A DNA stretch of 64,000 bases. It comes from Streptomyces sp. NBC_00249 (GTDB taxonomy: Bacteria; Actinomycetota; Actinomycetes; Streptomycetales; Streptomycetaceae). The stretch covers positions 62,001-126,000 of the forward strand of contig NZ_JAPEMV010000011.1 of assembly GCF_026342355.1 (NCBI RefSeq), written 5' to 3'. A program made the position numbers and the translations under genes. Positions 16,532 to 24,600 of the stretch are shown here, one piece after another. How positions within the stretch are numbered: the stretch's first letter is position 1; every line of letters starts with the position of its first letter. Under the pieces are notes generated by a model. That model had not been told where the DNA came from, did no database searches, and worked only from the letters and a program-made list of their open reading frames with translations.

Positions 16532-17944
16532 CTACGGGCGTCGGGCGGCGGTGGTGCGGAGGCGGTGCAGGGTGCGGCGGCCGCGTTCGGCGGTTCCGGG
16601 GTCGTGGTGGGTGGCGCCGTAGGCGATGGCCGAGACGGCGTCGAAGGCGGCTTCGCAGTCCAGGCGGAGTTCCTCGACGGGGCTGAGCGGTCTGCCGTAC
16701 CCGGCGAGGAAAGCGTCGCGCAGTTCGGGCCGGGCGGTCCACGTGTCGCCGAGGCGCACCATGTCCCGGGTGGCGGTGGCGTACTGCGAGCGCTCGAAGT
16801 CGAGGAGCTTCACCTCGGCGTCCTCGCCTTCGTCGGCGAGGAGGACGTTGCGGTACTGGAGGTCCCCGTGCGTCGGCACCAGGACGGGCCGCGGGAGTTC
16901 CTCGTACGTCGCCGCCAGCGCGAGGACCAGCTCCGCGTCCCCGTCCCCGTCCTCCAGGTACGGCCGGGCCGCCTCCAAGTGCTGCTTCACCGGGGCGGCC
17001 GGGGACCCGGCGGGCTGCTGCTCCGGGGCGCTGCGGTGCAGGGCCGACGCGAGGCGGCCCAGCTCGTGGTGGAGGCGGGTCTCGGCGGCCGCGCCGAGGA
17101 GCATGCCGTGCGGCGAACGCCCCGCCAGGGCGGTGACGACGACGGCCCGCGCCGGGGTGTCGGCCGCGACCAGGCGGGGCGCCCGCGCCCCGAGGGCGGG
17201 AACCCAGCTCCGGTACGCGGCCACCTCCCGGTCGTGGAACCGTTCGCCGCGGTGCCGCTTGAGGTACCAGGTGCCGCCGTCGGCGCCGGTGATCCGCCAC
17301 ACCCGGCTGCCGCCGCCGCGCACCGCGGAGACCTCCGCCGCCCCGGCGACCCGGCCGACGGCCTGTTCCGCGAACAGCCGCAGCTGGTGGGGCAGATCCG
17401 GCCCGGCCACGGGCGGGGCGGGCAGGAGGCGGGTGCGGTCGGCGCCGTCGGCGGTGTGCTCGACGGTGTCGCCGGGCTCCTGGAAGTGCACGGCGGCGGG
17501 CCGGCCGGCGCGGTAGGCGTCCAGTCCGGCCCGGCAGTACGCCACCATCGGCTCCGGCAGCGCGTCGAGGGGGTACCAGCCCATCCCGTCGCAGCGGTCC
17601 GGTTCCCGCACCCGGGGGGTGCCGGACCAGCGCCGTACGTCGAAGAAGACTCCGATCCGGGAGCCGGCACCCCGGGGCGGGCGGTGGTGGACGGTGACGG
17701 CGACGCTCACGTCCCGCGCCTCGATCCGTACGCCGGTCTCCTCGCGGGCCTCCCGGATCACCGCGTCGACCATGCCCTCGTCCGGTTCGAGGTGCCCGGA
17801 CGGCAGGTGCCACATCCCGGCGGCGTACACCGGCCCGGCCCGGCGGGACAGCAGCACTTCCGGGCCACCGCCGCCCGGCTCGCCGTCGCGGCGCAGGACG
17901 AGGTGGACGTCGACGGGCACGGTGTGCCGGGCGCCGCCGCTCAC
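16532..17944 (-). CDS. NUDIX hydrolase-APH-type kinase fusion
   Basis: 470 residues with two catalytic domains. Residues 10-150 are a NUDIX domain with a perfect Nudix box from G50 to V72 (GHLEPDEGMVDAVIREAREE then TGV). Residues 185-470 are an aminoglycoside-phosphotransferase-like kinase: a probable ATP-binding lysine in WYLKRH (229), catalytic HGDLQYRNVL (359-368) and metal-binding LDFERS (381-386). The GTG start at 17944 overlaps the stop of the 30-residue peptide gene (GTGA). NUDIX enzymes cleave nucleoside-diphosphate-linked compounds and the kinase half phosphorylates a small molecule or peptide. The pairing with two further NUDIX domains upstream suggests chemistry on a nucleotide- or pyrophosphate-linked product. 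Such a fusion is uncommon. Confidence 0.85.
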   Translation of the reverse strand: MSGGARHTVPVDVHLVLRRDGEPGGGGPEVLLSRRAGPVYAAGMWHLPSGHLEPDEGMVDAVIREAREETGVRIEARDVSVAVTVHHRPPRGAGSRIGVFFDVRRWSGTPRVREPDRCDGMGWYPLDALPEPMVAYCRAGLDAYRAGRPAAVHFQEPGDTVEHTADGADRTRLLPAPPVAGPDLPHQLRLFAEQAVGRVAGAAEVSAVRGGGSRVWRITGADGGTWYLKRHRGERFHDREVAAYRSWVPALGARAPRLVAADTPARAVVVTALAGRSPHGMLLGAAAETRLHHELGRLASALHRSAPEQQPAGSPAAPVKQHLEAARPYLEDGDGDAELVLALAATYEELPRPVLVPTHGDLQYRNVLLADEGEDAEVKLLDFERSQYATATRDMVRLGDTWTARPELRDAFLAGYGRPLSPVEELRLDCEAAFDAVSAIAYGATHHDPGTAERGRRTLHRLRTTAARRP

Positions 17945-18033
17945 CGGGCGCGCCGGGTGTCGGGGACCTGGGGCAGCCAGGGGACGGCGGTGTCGCGGTG
18001 GCTACGGAACGCGGGGGTTGGGGTCGTCGTCAT
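17941..18033 (-). CDS. 30-residue peptide gene inside the operon (candidate precursor peptide)
   Basis: ATG 18033 to TGA 17943-17941. The peptide begins MTTTPTPAFRSHRD, continues AVPWLPQVPD and ends TRRAR; it has no Cys and no membrane segment. An AGGAG site overlaps the stop of the tandem-NUDIX gene (stop 18051-18049) and is well placed for the ATG. The peptide stop overlaps the GTG of the NUDIX-kinase gene. Such tight spacing on both sides suggests the frame is translated and is not a chance gap. It could be a leader for coupling or a substrate for modification and export by its neighbours (kinase, methyltransferase, ABC exporter). The role is inference only. Confidence 0.6.
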   Translation of the reverse strand: MTTTPTPAFRSHRDTAVPWLPQVPDTRRAR

Positions 18034-18048
18034 GCGGGTGTCTGCTCC

Positions 18049-19092
18049 TCAGGTCCAGCCGAGTTCGGTGTAGAGGCGGCCGGCCCGGATGCCCTCGATG
18101 GCGGCCCGGGTGTAGGGGACGACCGGGTCGGGGAGGGCTTCGGCGGGCCACCAGTCCCAGGACAGGCAGCGGTCGGGTTCCCGTACCTCGGGCGTGCCCT
18201 GCCAGCGCCGGGCGCGGAAGACCAGCTGCATCCGGGGCTGCCCGCCGGGCTCGTCGACGATGTGCACGAGGTGGGCCAGGTGTACGTCGTCCGGGTCGAT
18301 GAGCAGGCCGGCCTCCTCCTGCGCTTCCCGCACCAGGCAGCTGACGGCCGATTCCTGCTCGCAGTGCCCGGCGAGGAAGTGATGGGTGGAGCCCGCGTAC
18401 GCGCAGTCGGGGTGCCGCAGGCCGAGCAGGACGCGGCCGTCGCGCTCCAGGTAGAGGTGGACGCCGACGCCGTGGGGGACGCTCGCGCTGCCGGCCCGTG
18501 GTCCGGGCCGCGGTACTTCCGCGCGGGTGGCGGCCGCGTGCCGGCGTACCAGGTCCAGGGTGGAGGGGCTGAGCCGCAGGCGGGGCATCGCCGCCGGGTG
18601 GAACCAGGCCAGCATGACGCCTTCGGTGAGGTGGAGGCCGGCCGGGTCGCCGTTCCACCGGCCGGCGAAGACCTGCACCAGGACGGCCGTACCGTCGGTT
18701 CCGGTTCCGGGGACCAGGTCGACGTCGAAGGGCTCCAGTACGGGCAGCACCAGCCCGGCCTCCTCCCGGAGTTCGCGGCGGGCCGTGTCCTCCAGCGAGC
18801 CGTCCCCCGGCTCGCGGCCGCCGCCCGGCAGGGCCCAGGCGCCCGGCTCCCAGATCCCGGGTACGTCGTCGCGTAGGTGGAGCAGGTAGCGGCCCTGGTC
18901 GTCGTGGATCAACACGGAGGCGTTCACCGGCTCGGCCGGGCCGTCGAGGCCGCTTCGGCGCGGTGGGTCGGGGATGTGGGTGCGGCGGGTGGACGGCAAG
19001 GCGGCCTCGCGGTTCGGGGAAGCGGACGGGGAAGGGCACTTCGGGGCGGGGATGCGCCGGGCCGTACGCGGCGCCGCGCGGGCGGTGGTCAC
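18049..19092 (-). CDS. Tandem NUDIX-domain protein
   Basis: 347 residues with two NUDIX modules. The first spans about 55-180 and its box includes GGGREPGDGSL and ARRELREEAGL. The second spans about 205-340, with GHCEQESAVS and REAQEEAGLL; its first Glu is one residue closer to the Gly than in the consensus. The N-terminal 50 residues are Pro/Arg/Ser-rich and possibly not folded, so a start further in is possible. ATG 19092 overlaps the ABC gene's stop (ATGA). Both modules keep the REXXEE metal ligands, so both may be active hydrolases. Third and fourth catalytic units of this operon sit downstream. Confidence 0.85.
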   Translation of the reverse strand: MTTARAAPRTARRIPAPKCPSPSASPNREAALPSTRRTHIPDPPRRSGLDGPAEPVNASVLIHDDQGRYLLHLRDDVPGIWEPGAWALPGGGREPGDGSLEDTARRELREEAGLVLPVLEPFDVDLVPGTGTDGTAVLVQVFAGRWNGDPAGLHLTEGVMLAWFHPAAMPRLRLSPSTLDLVRRHAAATRAEVPRPGPRAGSASVPHGVGVHLYLERDGRVLLGLRHPDCAYAGSTHHFLAGHCEQESAVSCLVREAQEEAGLLIDPDDVHLAHLVHIVDEPGGQPRMQLVFRARRWQGTPEVREPDRCLSWDWWPAEALPDPVVPYTRAAIEGIRAGRLYTELGWT

Positions 19093-21110
19093 GTACGGTC
19101 CTTCGCGGCGGGCAGCGCGTCGTGGTCACCGGCGGACTGGCCCGGGAGCGGAGCGTCGAAGGCGGCGGCCTGGACGAGGTAGGCGTCGCGGAAGTCCCCG
19201 GTGCCGGTCTTCTCGTCCATCAGCTCGGCGAAGGTCCCCGACTCCGCGACCCGGCCGTCCTTCAGGACGTGGATCAGGTCGGCGTGACGTACGGAGTGCA
19301 GGCGGTGCGTGATCAGTACGATCGTCTGCCCGGTGGTGGCCGCCAGGGACCGGATCTGGTCGAAGACCCGCTGCTCGGCCACCGCGTCGAGCGCGCTGGT
19401 GGGTTCGTCCACGATGAGGATCTCGGCCCGACGGTACTTCGCGCGGGCGATCCCGACGCGCTGCCACTGGCCGCCGGAGATCTGGTGCCCGCCCCGGTAT
19501 CCGCGCGCCAGGAGCGTGCCGAGCCCGCGCGGCAGGCCGGCCAGGACCTCGTCGGCCCCCGCGTACGCGGCCGCCTCCTCCACCGCGCGGTCGTCGATCG
19601 GGCGGGCGGACTCGCCGATGCCGACGTTGACGCGGAAGGTGAAGGGCCAGTGGAAGAAGTTCTGCGACATCAGCGCGACCCGGGCGAAGACCTGCGCGCG
19701 GTCCGCGGTCCGGGCGTCGACGTCGTCCCAGCGGATCGTCCCGCCGCCCTCGTCCGGCAGGTACAGCCCGGCCAGCAGCTTGACCAGGGTCGACTTCCCC
19801 GAGCCGTTCTCCCCCACCAGCGCGATGATCTTCCCCGTGGGGAAGGACAGACTGACTTCGCGCAGCGTCGGCTCGGGCTGCTCGCCGCCACCGCTGCTGC
19901 CGGGGTAGGTGAAGGTGACCTCCTCGAACCGGACCTCCCTCACCTCCTCGGGCAACGGCTCCCCGCCCACCGGGATGGCCCGGGCCTCGGCCTCCCGGCA
20001 CAGCCGCTCGTAGTCGGCGACGAACAGGGACTCCTGGTGCAGGTCGGTGATCTGCAGCACCAGGGAGTCCAGGCTGGAGGCGCCCGTACGGATCGCCAGT
20101 ACGGCCGTACCCGCGACGGCCAGCTCCATGGCCCCGCCCCACAGCAGCAGCCCGAGGGCCCCGTAGGTCAGCAGGGTGGCCACGCCGCCGGCGCCGTCCG
20201 CGACCAGCCCGATCCGCGCGGCCCGGCGGGCCAGCCGGGTCTGCTCGCGCTCGCTGGTCTCGGCCATGTTCCGGAAGTGCCCGAGCAGGAACGGGCCCAC
20301 CTCGTGGACGCGCACCTCGGCGGCCGCCTCCTGCTGGGTCAGCAGCTGCCCGAGCAGGTGGCCGGCCCGCGCGTGCTGGACGAAGGTGTGGAAGGAGATG
20401 TACCGCTGCTTGGAGATCGTCAGCGAACTCCAAGCGCTGGGCAGGGTCATCAGCACCAGCAACGGCAGCAGGACCGGGTGCAGGACGGTGAGGACGCCGG
20501 CGGCGGCGATGAGGGAAATCGCGGAGTTCAGGGTGTTGGTGCAGTAACGGATCATGCCGCGGGCGGAGTCGGCCCCGTAGCGGGCGGCGTCCAGGAGCCG
20601 GTGGAACTCGTCGTCCTCGACGGCCGCGAGCTCCACCCGGTGCACCAGCCCGAGGTAGCGCTCGGTCGCCACCCGCTGCACCTTGGGCTCCAGCGTGCCG
20701 GTGGCCGCCGTGGACGCGGACCGCAGCAGCGAACCGAGCAACGCCGCCCCGGCCACGACGACGAGCGCGGGCACGGCCCGGACCAGCCGCTCGTTGGTGG
20801 TGCCGTCCGTGAGCAGATGCCCGAGCACGCTGTTGACCGCGACGAGCCCGACCGCCTGGGTGAGACCGCGGCCGACCTCGGCGCCGAGGACGACCCGCAG
20901 GGCGTGCGCGTCGGCGAGGGAGGCGAGCCGCATCCCCGTACCGACGAGCCGCGGCAGCCCCTTGGCCATCGTCCACAGCCCGAGCCGGAGCCACGCCCCC
21001 TCGTGCCGCTCCCACCCGATGTCGTAGGCGAGCTCACCCCCGAACAACAACCGCTCGGACTCCGACATCCCGTCGGCCCCGGCGCCGCTCACGCTCCCCA
21101 CCTCAACCAC
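19089..21110 (-). CDS. ABC exporter, fused membrane and ATPase domains
   Basis: 673 residues in the type IV (exporter-like) arrangement. Residues 1-370 carry several hydrophobic helices (for example AVPALVVVAGAALLGSLL and TLLTYGALGLLLWGGAMELA). A C-terminal nucleotide-binding domain follows, with Walker A GENGSGKST (about 430-440), signature ISGGQWQRVGIARA (about 543) and Walker B ILIVDEPTSALD (about 565-575). The long frame starts at GTG 21110, but GTG further in or ATG 21068 (MSESERLL) are possible. Half-transporters of this kind work as dimers and export lipids, peptides or natural products. First gene of the leftward operon ending at the NUDIX-kinase fusion; no promoter could be fixed because the CRISPR array begins 260 bases upstream. 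Confidence 0.9.
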   Translation of the reverse strand: MVEVGSVSGAGADGMSESERLLFGGELAYDIGWERHEGAWLRLGLWTMAKGLPRLVGTGMRLASLADAHALRVVLGAEVGRGLTQAVGLVAVNSVLGHLLTDGTTNERLVRAVPALVVVAGAALLGSLLRSASTAATGTLEPKVQRVATERYLGLVHRVELAAVEDDEFHRLLDAARYGADSARGMIRYCTNTLNSAISLIAAAGVLTVLHPVLLPLLVLMTLPSAWSSLTISKQRYISFHTFVQHARAGHLLGQLLTQQEAAAEVRVHEVGPFLLGHFRNMAETSEREQTRLARRAARIGLVADGAGGVATLLTYGALGLLLWGGAMELAVAGTAVLAIRTGASSLDSLVLQITDLHQESLFVADYERLCREAEARAIPVGGEPLPEEVREVRFEEVTFTYPGSSGGGEQPEPTLREVSLSFPTGKIIALVGENGSGKSTLVKLLAGLYLPDEGGGTIRWDDVDARTADRAQVFARVALMSQNFFHWPFTFRVNVGIGESARPIDDRAVEEAAAYAGADEVLAGLPRGLGTLLARGYRGGHQISGGQWQRVGIARAKYRRAEILIVDEPTSALDAVAEQRVFDQIRSLAATTGQTIVLITHRLHSVRHADLIHVLKDGRVAESGTFAELMDEKTGTGDFRDAYLVQAAAFDAPLPGQSAGDHDALPAAKDRT

Positions 21111-21369
21111 GCCTCACGGCATGCGACAGCCGGTCGTTCGAATACAGCAAGCCGAGAACGGCAATCAGCCAAGCACCCCACAACACCCTCCGAACGGACG
21201 CACAACTGGCACTGGTGCTCTAGAAACGCCCCCCGATCGGCCCAGTCACGCCCGGTCCGAGGGCAGCCGCTGAACACATGTTCCCGCCACCGCCCTGGGG
21301 CTTGGCCCCCCTGACCCGACGCCATTGAAACTCGCTCGAACAGGTCAAGGTCCCCCGAACGGAGGCTTG

Positions 21370-22192
21370 CGGGCCTGGGCCACGTGCGCGGGGAGCAGTG
21401 GACGGCGTATGGCTCTTCGATGGGGTTGAAGGGTTCATCCCCGCGTGCGCGGGGAGCAGGTCCACGGGCTGATGTTGTCGATGATCCCGTTGGGTTCATC
21501 CCCGCGTGCGCGGGGAGCAGGCGTTGACCTCAGGTAGGGAGGTGGGGCGCCAGGGTTCATCCCCGCGGGTGCGGGGAGCAGCAGGCCCTTCACTCTGACA
21601 ACGCTTACCTGGAGGGTTCATCCCCGCGGGCGCGGGGAGCAGGAGCAGGGCCAGGTCGACGAGGCGCTGGAGAAGGGTTCATCCCCGCGGGCGCGGGGAG
21701 CAGGCGGTGACCCCTCCGTACGAGTGGACGGTGGTGGGTTCATCCCCGCGGGCGCGGGGAGCAGGACTGCAGGCTGAACATGTACAGGTGGTAGCCGGGT
21801 TCATCCCCGCGGGCGCGGGGAGCAGCCCTGGGCAAGCCGACCGACGATTTCGGGCCGGGGTTCATCCCCGCGGGCGCGGGGAGCAGTCGCTGATCTCCAG
21901 CTCGGCGAGGATCGCGAACGGGTTCATCCCCGCGGGCGCGGGGAGCAGGGTCTCGGGTTCGGGCACCATCACGGCCCCCAGGGTTCATCCCCGCGGGCGC
22001 GGGGAGCAGCGTGTCGGGCAAACGACCCTTGCCAGGCATGGGGGTTCATCCCCGCGGGCGCGGGGAGTAGAAGGGCCTGGAAGTCGTCATCGCCGACGAC
22101 AAGGGTTCATCCCCGCGGGCGCGGGGAGTAGTCGCCTTCACGAGCGGCTGGCAGCGACTGAAGGGGTTCATCCCCGCGGGCGCGGGGAGTAG
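21370..22192 (-). CRISPR. CRISPR array 1, type I-E, 14 repeats / 13 spacers
   Basis: 29-bp repeats shown on the plus strand as GGGTTCATCCCCGCG followed by GGCGCGGGGAGCAG; spacers are 32 bp (one of 33). Repeats start at 21370, 21431, 21492, 21553, 21614, 21675, 21736, 21797, 21858, 21920, 21981, 22042, 22103 and 22164. The leftmost keeps only its right half (degenerate, leader-distal). The three rightmost end GAGTAG in place of GAGCAG. A leader-like sequence lies to the right. Transcription should therefore run leftward, giving crRNAs with the handle ATGAACCC. The array is far from the cas operon (43.9-49.1 kb) but of the same repeat type. Confidence 0.97.
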
Positions 22193-22280
22193 GCTTTCTG
22201 ACCAGGCACGTTACAGCCGCGGCATCGCAGATTCGCGCACTTTCGTGGAATCCGGCAATTCAGACATCGCCCGCTGCTGC
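22193..22280 (-). promoter_or_regulatory. Leader of CRISPR array 1
   Basis: Read on the minus strand, the bases entering the first repeat are CTGGTCAGAAAGC. Further upstream, ATTGCCGGATTCCACGAAAG resembles the leaders of arrays 3, 4 and 5. This shared block marks the active end and the transcription direction. Confidence 0.7.
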
Positions 22281-22385
22281 CGGCTCAGGTATCCGCGTCA
22301 TCGTCCGTGAACCGCCACTTTCCACCGCATCAACTGCGCGAACGAGCCAGGGCCGGCACTCCCCCCGAGAGCAAGCGGCAGGCGC

Positions 22386-22553
22386 TCACGCGTCCCCGGC
22401 GGACCCCTCCTGTTCGGCCAGCAGGGTGTCGAGGACGTGCAGGGCGCGCCAGGTGCGGGTCATGCGGAACGGGGCCGTGGCGCGGACGGCGGCGCGGGTC
22501 TCGGCGGGGGTCGCTCCCGCGCCCAGCGCGCGGCCAACGTGGGCGCGGAAGCT
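22386..22553 (-). pseudogene. Carboxymuconolactone-decarboxylase-like gene fragment
   Basis: About 55 codons ending at 22386 read SFRAHVGRALGAGATPAETR, then AVRATAPFRMTRTWRALHVL and DTLLAEQEG. This resembles the C-terminal helices of the CMD/AhpD family ('H...AL..GAT.EEI......AP..G...A..AL'). The frame upstream is Arg/Pro-rich noise and the N-terminal CxxC region is missing, so only the tail of a former gene remains. It lies between the CRISPR leader and a divergent MerR-type gene. Confidence 0.45.
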
Positions 22554-22662
22554 CTCTGGAGGGCCTCCGCCACGGTCTTGGGTACGGGGGCGGGCGGCAC
22601 GCGTGGTCGGACCGGGCACCGTCGGCCTGAACCGGCCTTGCTTGCTGCCGTGAGTGCGGCTC

Positions 22663-22693
22663 TTGACCCTCACGTGACGTCAGGCCGCATAGT
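22663..22693 (+). promoter_or_regulatory. MerR-type promoter with 19-bp spacer and dyad operator
   Basis: TTGACC (22663-22668) and CATAGT (22688-22693) are 19 bases apart, the over-long spacing typical of MerR-controlled promoters. Between them lies a dyad CCTnACGTnACGTnAGG, symmetrical at all fixed positions. The predicted start site falls at or next to the GTG at 22701, so the transcript may be leaderless. It should be bound by the product of the gene it drives. Confidence 0.75.
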
Positions 22694-22700
22694 CGGTGCC

Positions 22701-23816
22701 GTGGAAGATCACTGGACCGTGGGACGCGTGGCCGAACTGGCCGACGTGAGCGTCCGCACGCTGCATCACTATGACGAGATCGGACTCGTGCGGCCGTCGG
22801 CCCGGACCCCGGCCGGGTACCGGGCCTACTCGGCGGGCGACGTGGAGCGGCTCAGGGAGGTGCTGGCCTACCGGCGGCTGGGCTTCGGGCTGCGGGAGGT
22901 CGCGGAACTGGTCGGCGACCCGTCCACCGACGCGGTCGCGCACCTGCGCCGGCTGCGCGGCCTGCTGCTGGAGCGGCGTGATCGGGCTGACGCCATGGTG
23001 GCGGCCATCGACAGGGAACTCGAGGCACGGGCGAAGGGACTGAGGGTGACACCGGAGGAGCAACTGGAGATGCTCGGTGCACGGCTGTACGACGCGATCG
23101 GCGGCGCTTACCCCGCGACCCGGCGTACCGAGCCGCGGATCGCGGCGCAGATCTGGGACGCGCTCGGGGACCCGCGGACGGTGCTGAACGTCGGGGCCGG
23201 CACCGGCTCCTACGAGCCCGCCGATCGCGACGTGACCGCGGTCGAGCCATCGGCGGTCATGCGCGGGCAGCGCCCTGCCGGCTCGGCGCGGTGCGTGGCC
23301 GCCGCCGCGGAGAGCCTGCCGTTCGAGGACCACTCCTTCGACGTCGCGATGGCCGTCTCCACCGTTCACCACTGGGGCGATCCGATAGCGGGGCTGCGCG
23401 AGATGCGGCGCGTGGCCCGCCGCGTGGTGGTGCTCACGTTCGACACCGACGAGCCCGGATGGCAGGACCGGTTCTGGCTCACCCGCGACTACCTGCCCGA
23501 GTTCGCCGACGTCCTCGCCGGGTTTCCCTCGCTCGCCGGGATGGCCGACGCGATCGGGGCCCGCGCCGAGCCGGTGCCCGTCCCGTGGGACTGCGCCGAC
23601 GGCCTGTTCGAGGCGTACTGGCGCCGGCCGGAGGCGTACCTGGAGGATCACGTGCGCCGCGCGATGTCGGTGTGGACGAGGGTCGGGCCCGAGGCCGAAC
23701 AGCGGGCGGTACGAAGCCTCGGCGACGACCTCGCCTCCGGCCGGTGGGCCGGGCGCAACCGCGCCCTCGCCGACCTCGACGCGGCAGACCTCGGCCTGCG
23801 CCTGCTCGTAGCCTGA
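22701..23816 (+). CDS. MerR-type regulator fused to a SAM methyltransferase
   Basis: 371 residues. Residues 1-75 are a MerR DNA-binding domain (WTVGRVAELADVSVRTLHHY then DEIGLVRPSARTPAGYRAYS). A helical linker (LEARAKGLRVTPEEQLEMLG) follows. Residues from about 145 form a class I methyltransferase: motif I VLNVGAGTGSYEPADRDVTA, VEPSAVM, and SLPFEDHSFDVAMAVSTVHH with RVARRVVVLTF. GTG 22701 matches the family N-terminus and the promoter position. In normal MerR proteins the C-terminal half binds the inducer. Here an enzyme-like domain takes that place, so SAM or a methyl-acceptor could be the signal, or the protein both regulates and methylates. Confidence 0.85.
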   Translation: MEDHWTVGRVAELADVSVRTLHHYDEIGLVRPSARTPAGYRAYSAGDVERLREVLAYRRLGFGLREVAELVGDPSTDAVAHLRRLRGLLLERRDRADAMVAAIDRELEARAKGLRVTPEEQLEMLGARLYDAIGGAYPATRRTEPRIAAQIWDALGDPRTVLNVGAGTGSYEPADRDVTAVEPSAVMRGQRPAGSARCVAAAAESLPFEDHSFDVAMAVSTVHHWGDPIAGLREMRRVARRVVVLTFDTDEPGWQDRFWLTRDYLPEFADVLAGFPSLAGMADAIGARAEPVPVPWDCADGLFEAYWRRPEAYLEDHVRRAMSVWTRVGPEAEQRAVRSLGDDLASGRWAGRNRALADLDAADLGLRLLVA

Positions 23817-23883
23817 ACGGACGCCCCCGCGCGGCGTCGGCCGGAGGGGGCGGAGAATGGCCTGTCAACGATGGGGGAACCGA

Positions 23884-24600
23884 ATGCCGCGTCTTCCGCG
23901 TGCCGTAGCGACAGCCGTCACCCTGACGGCCTGCGTGGCGGCCACCACCACGTCCTGCGAGCCGGAGGGGCCGCCCCCGGTGCCCCGTCCGGGGGTGCTG
24001 ACCGAGGCCGAGCTGAGGTCCGTACTTCCGTCAGGGACGGACATACCGGGCTACGTCGTCAAGCCCCACTCACCGCCTACCGCGACACCCCACACGGCCA
24101 TACCGAGCAAGGTCAGCCCGGACACCCCGCAGGCGTGCCAGGCACTCGTCGACTTCAGGCTGAACCACGAGCCGCCCCGACCCGCGGCGAGAGTCCCGGC
24201 CGAGATATGGCCGCGGGACGACACCTCCGGGAAGCGCGACTTCAAGAAGCTGCACTCCGTGGTGCTGTCCAGCCACACCGTCGAAGAGGCCTCCGCGGTG
24301 GTGGACTCGCTCAAGAAGGCGGTGCCCCTGTGCGGCGAGTTCCTCGTGTACACCCTGAACTACGGGGACCAGGACGCGCGCATCCGCATCGGCCGGCGCC
24401 CGGCCCCGCCGGCCGGGGACGACAGCGTCGCCTTCGACTGGACCGTGCCGGGCATCGCGATGAACACCACCGTTCCCGTCACGGTCGTCCGCACGGGCGG
24501 TGTGCTCACCGCCTACTCCGGCGCGGTCCCCGCCAAGATCCTGCGCAAACAGCACGAGAAGCTACGAGCCTTCATCTCCGGGCAGATCACGCGACCGTAG
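23884..24600 (+). CDS. Putative lipoprotein
   Basis: 238 residues starting MPRLPRAVATAVTLTAC, with a lipobox LTAC (Cys17) after a short basic-hydrophobic leader; a GGGGGA site precedes ATG 23884. The mature protein is a single-domain, mixed alpha/beta chain (RDFKKLHSVVLSSHTVEEAS, VVDSLKKAVPLCGEFLVYTL, VPVTVVRTGGVLTAYSGAVP). It resembles the many sensor-like or PknH-like lipoproteins of Streptomyces, without a specific hit. Anchored on the outer face of the membrane. Its stop overlaps the end of a convergent gene by 14 bases. Confidence 0.7.
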   Translation: MPRLPRAVATAVTLTACVAATTTSCEPEGPPPVPRPGVLTEAELRSVLPSGTDIPGYVVKPHSPPTATPHTAIPSKVSPDTPQACQALVDFRLNHEPPRPAARVPAEIWPRDDTSGKRDFKKLHSVVLSSHTVEEASAVVDSLKKAVPLCGEFLVYTLNYGDQDARIRIGRRPAPPAGDDSVAFDWTVPGIAMNTTVPVTVVRTGGVLTAYSGAVPAKILRKQHEKLRAFISGQITRP

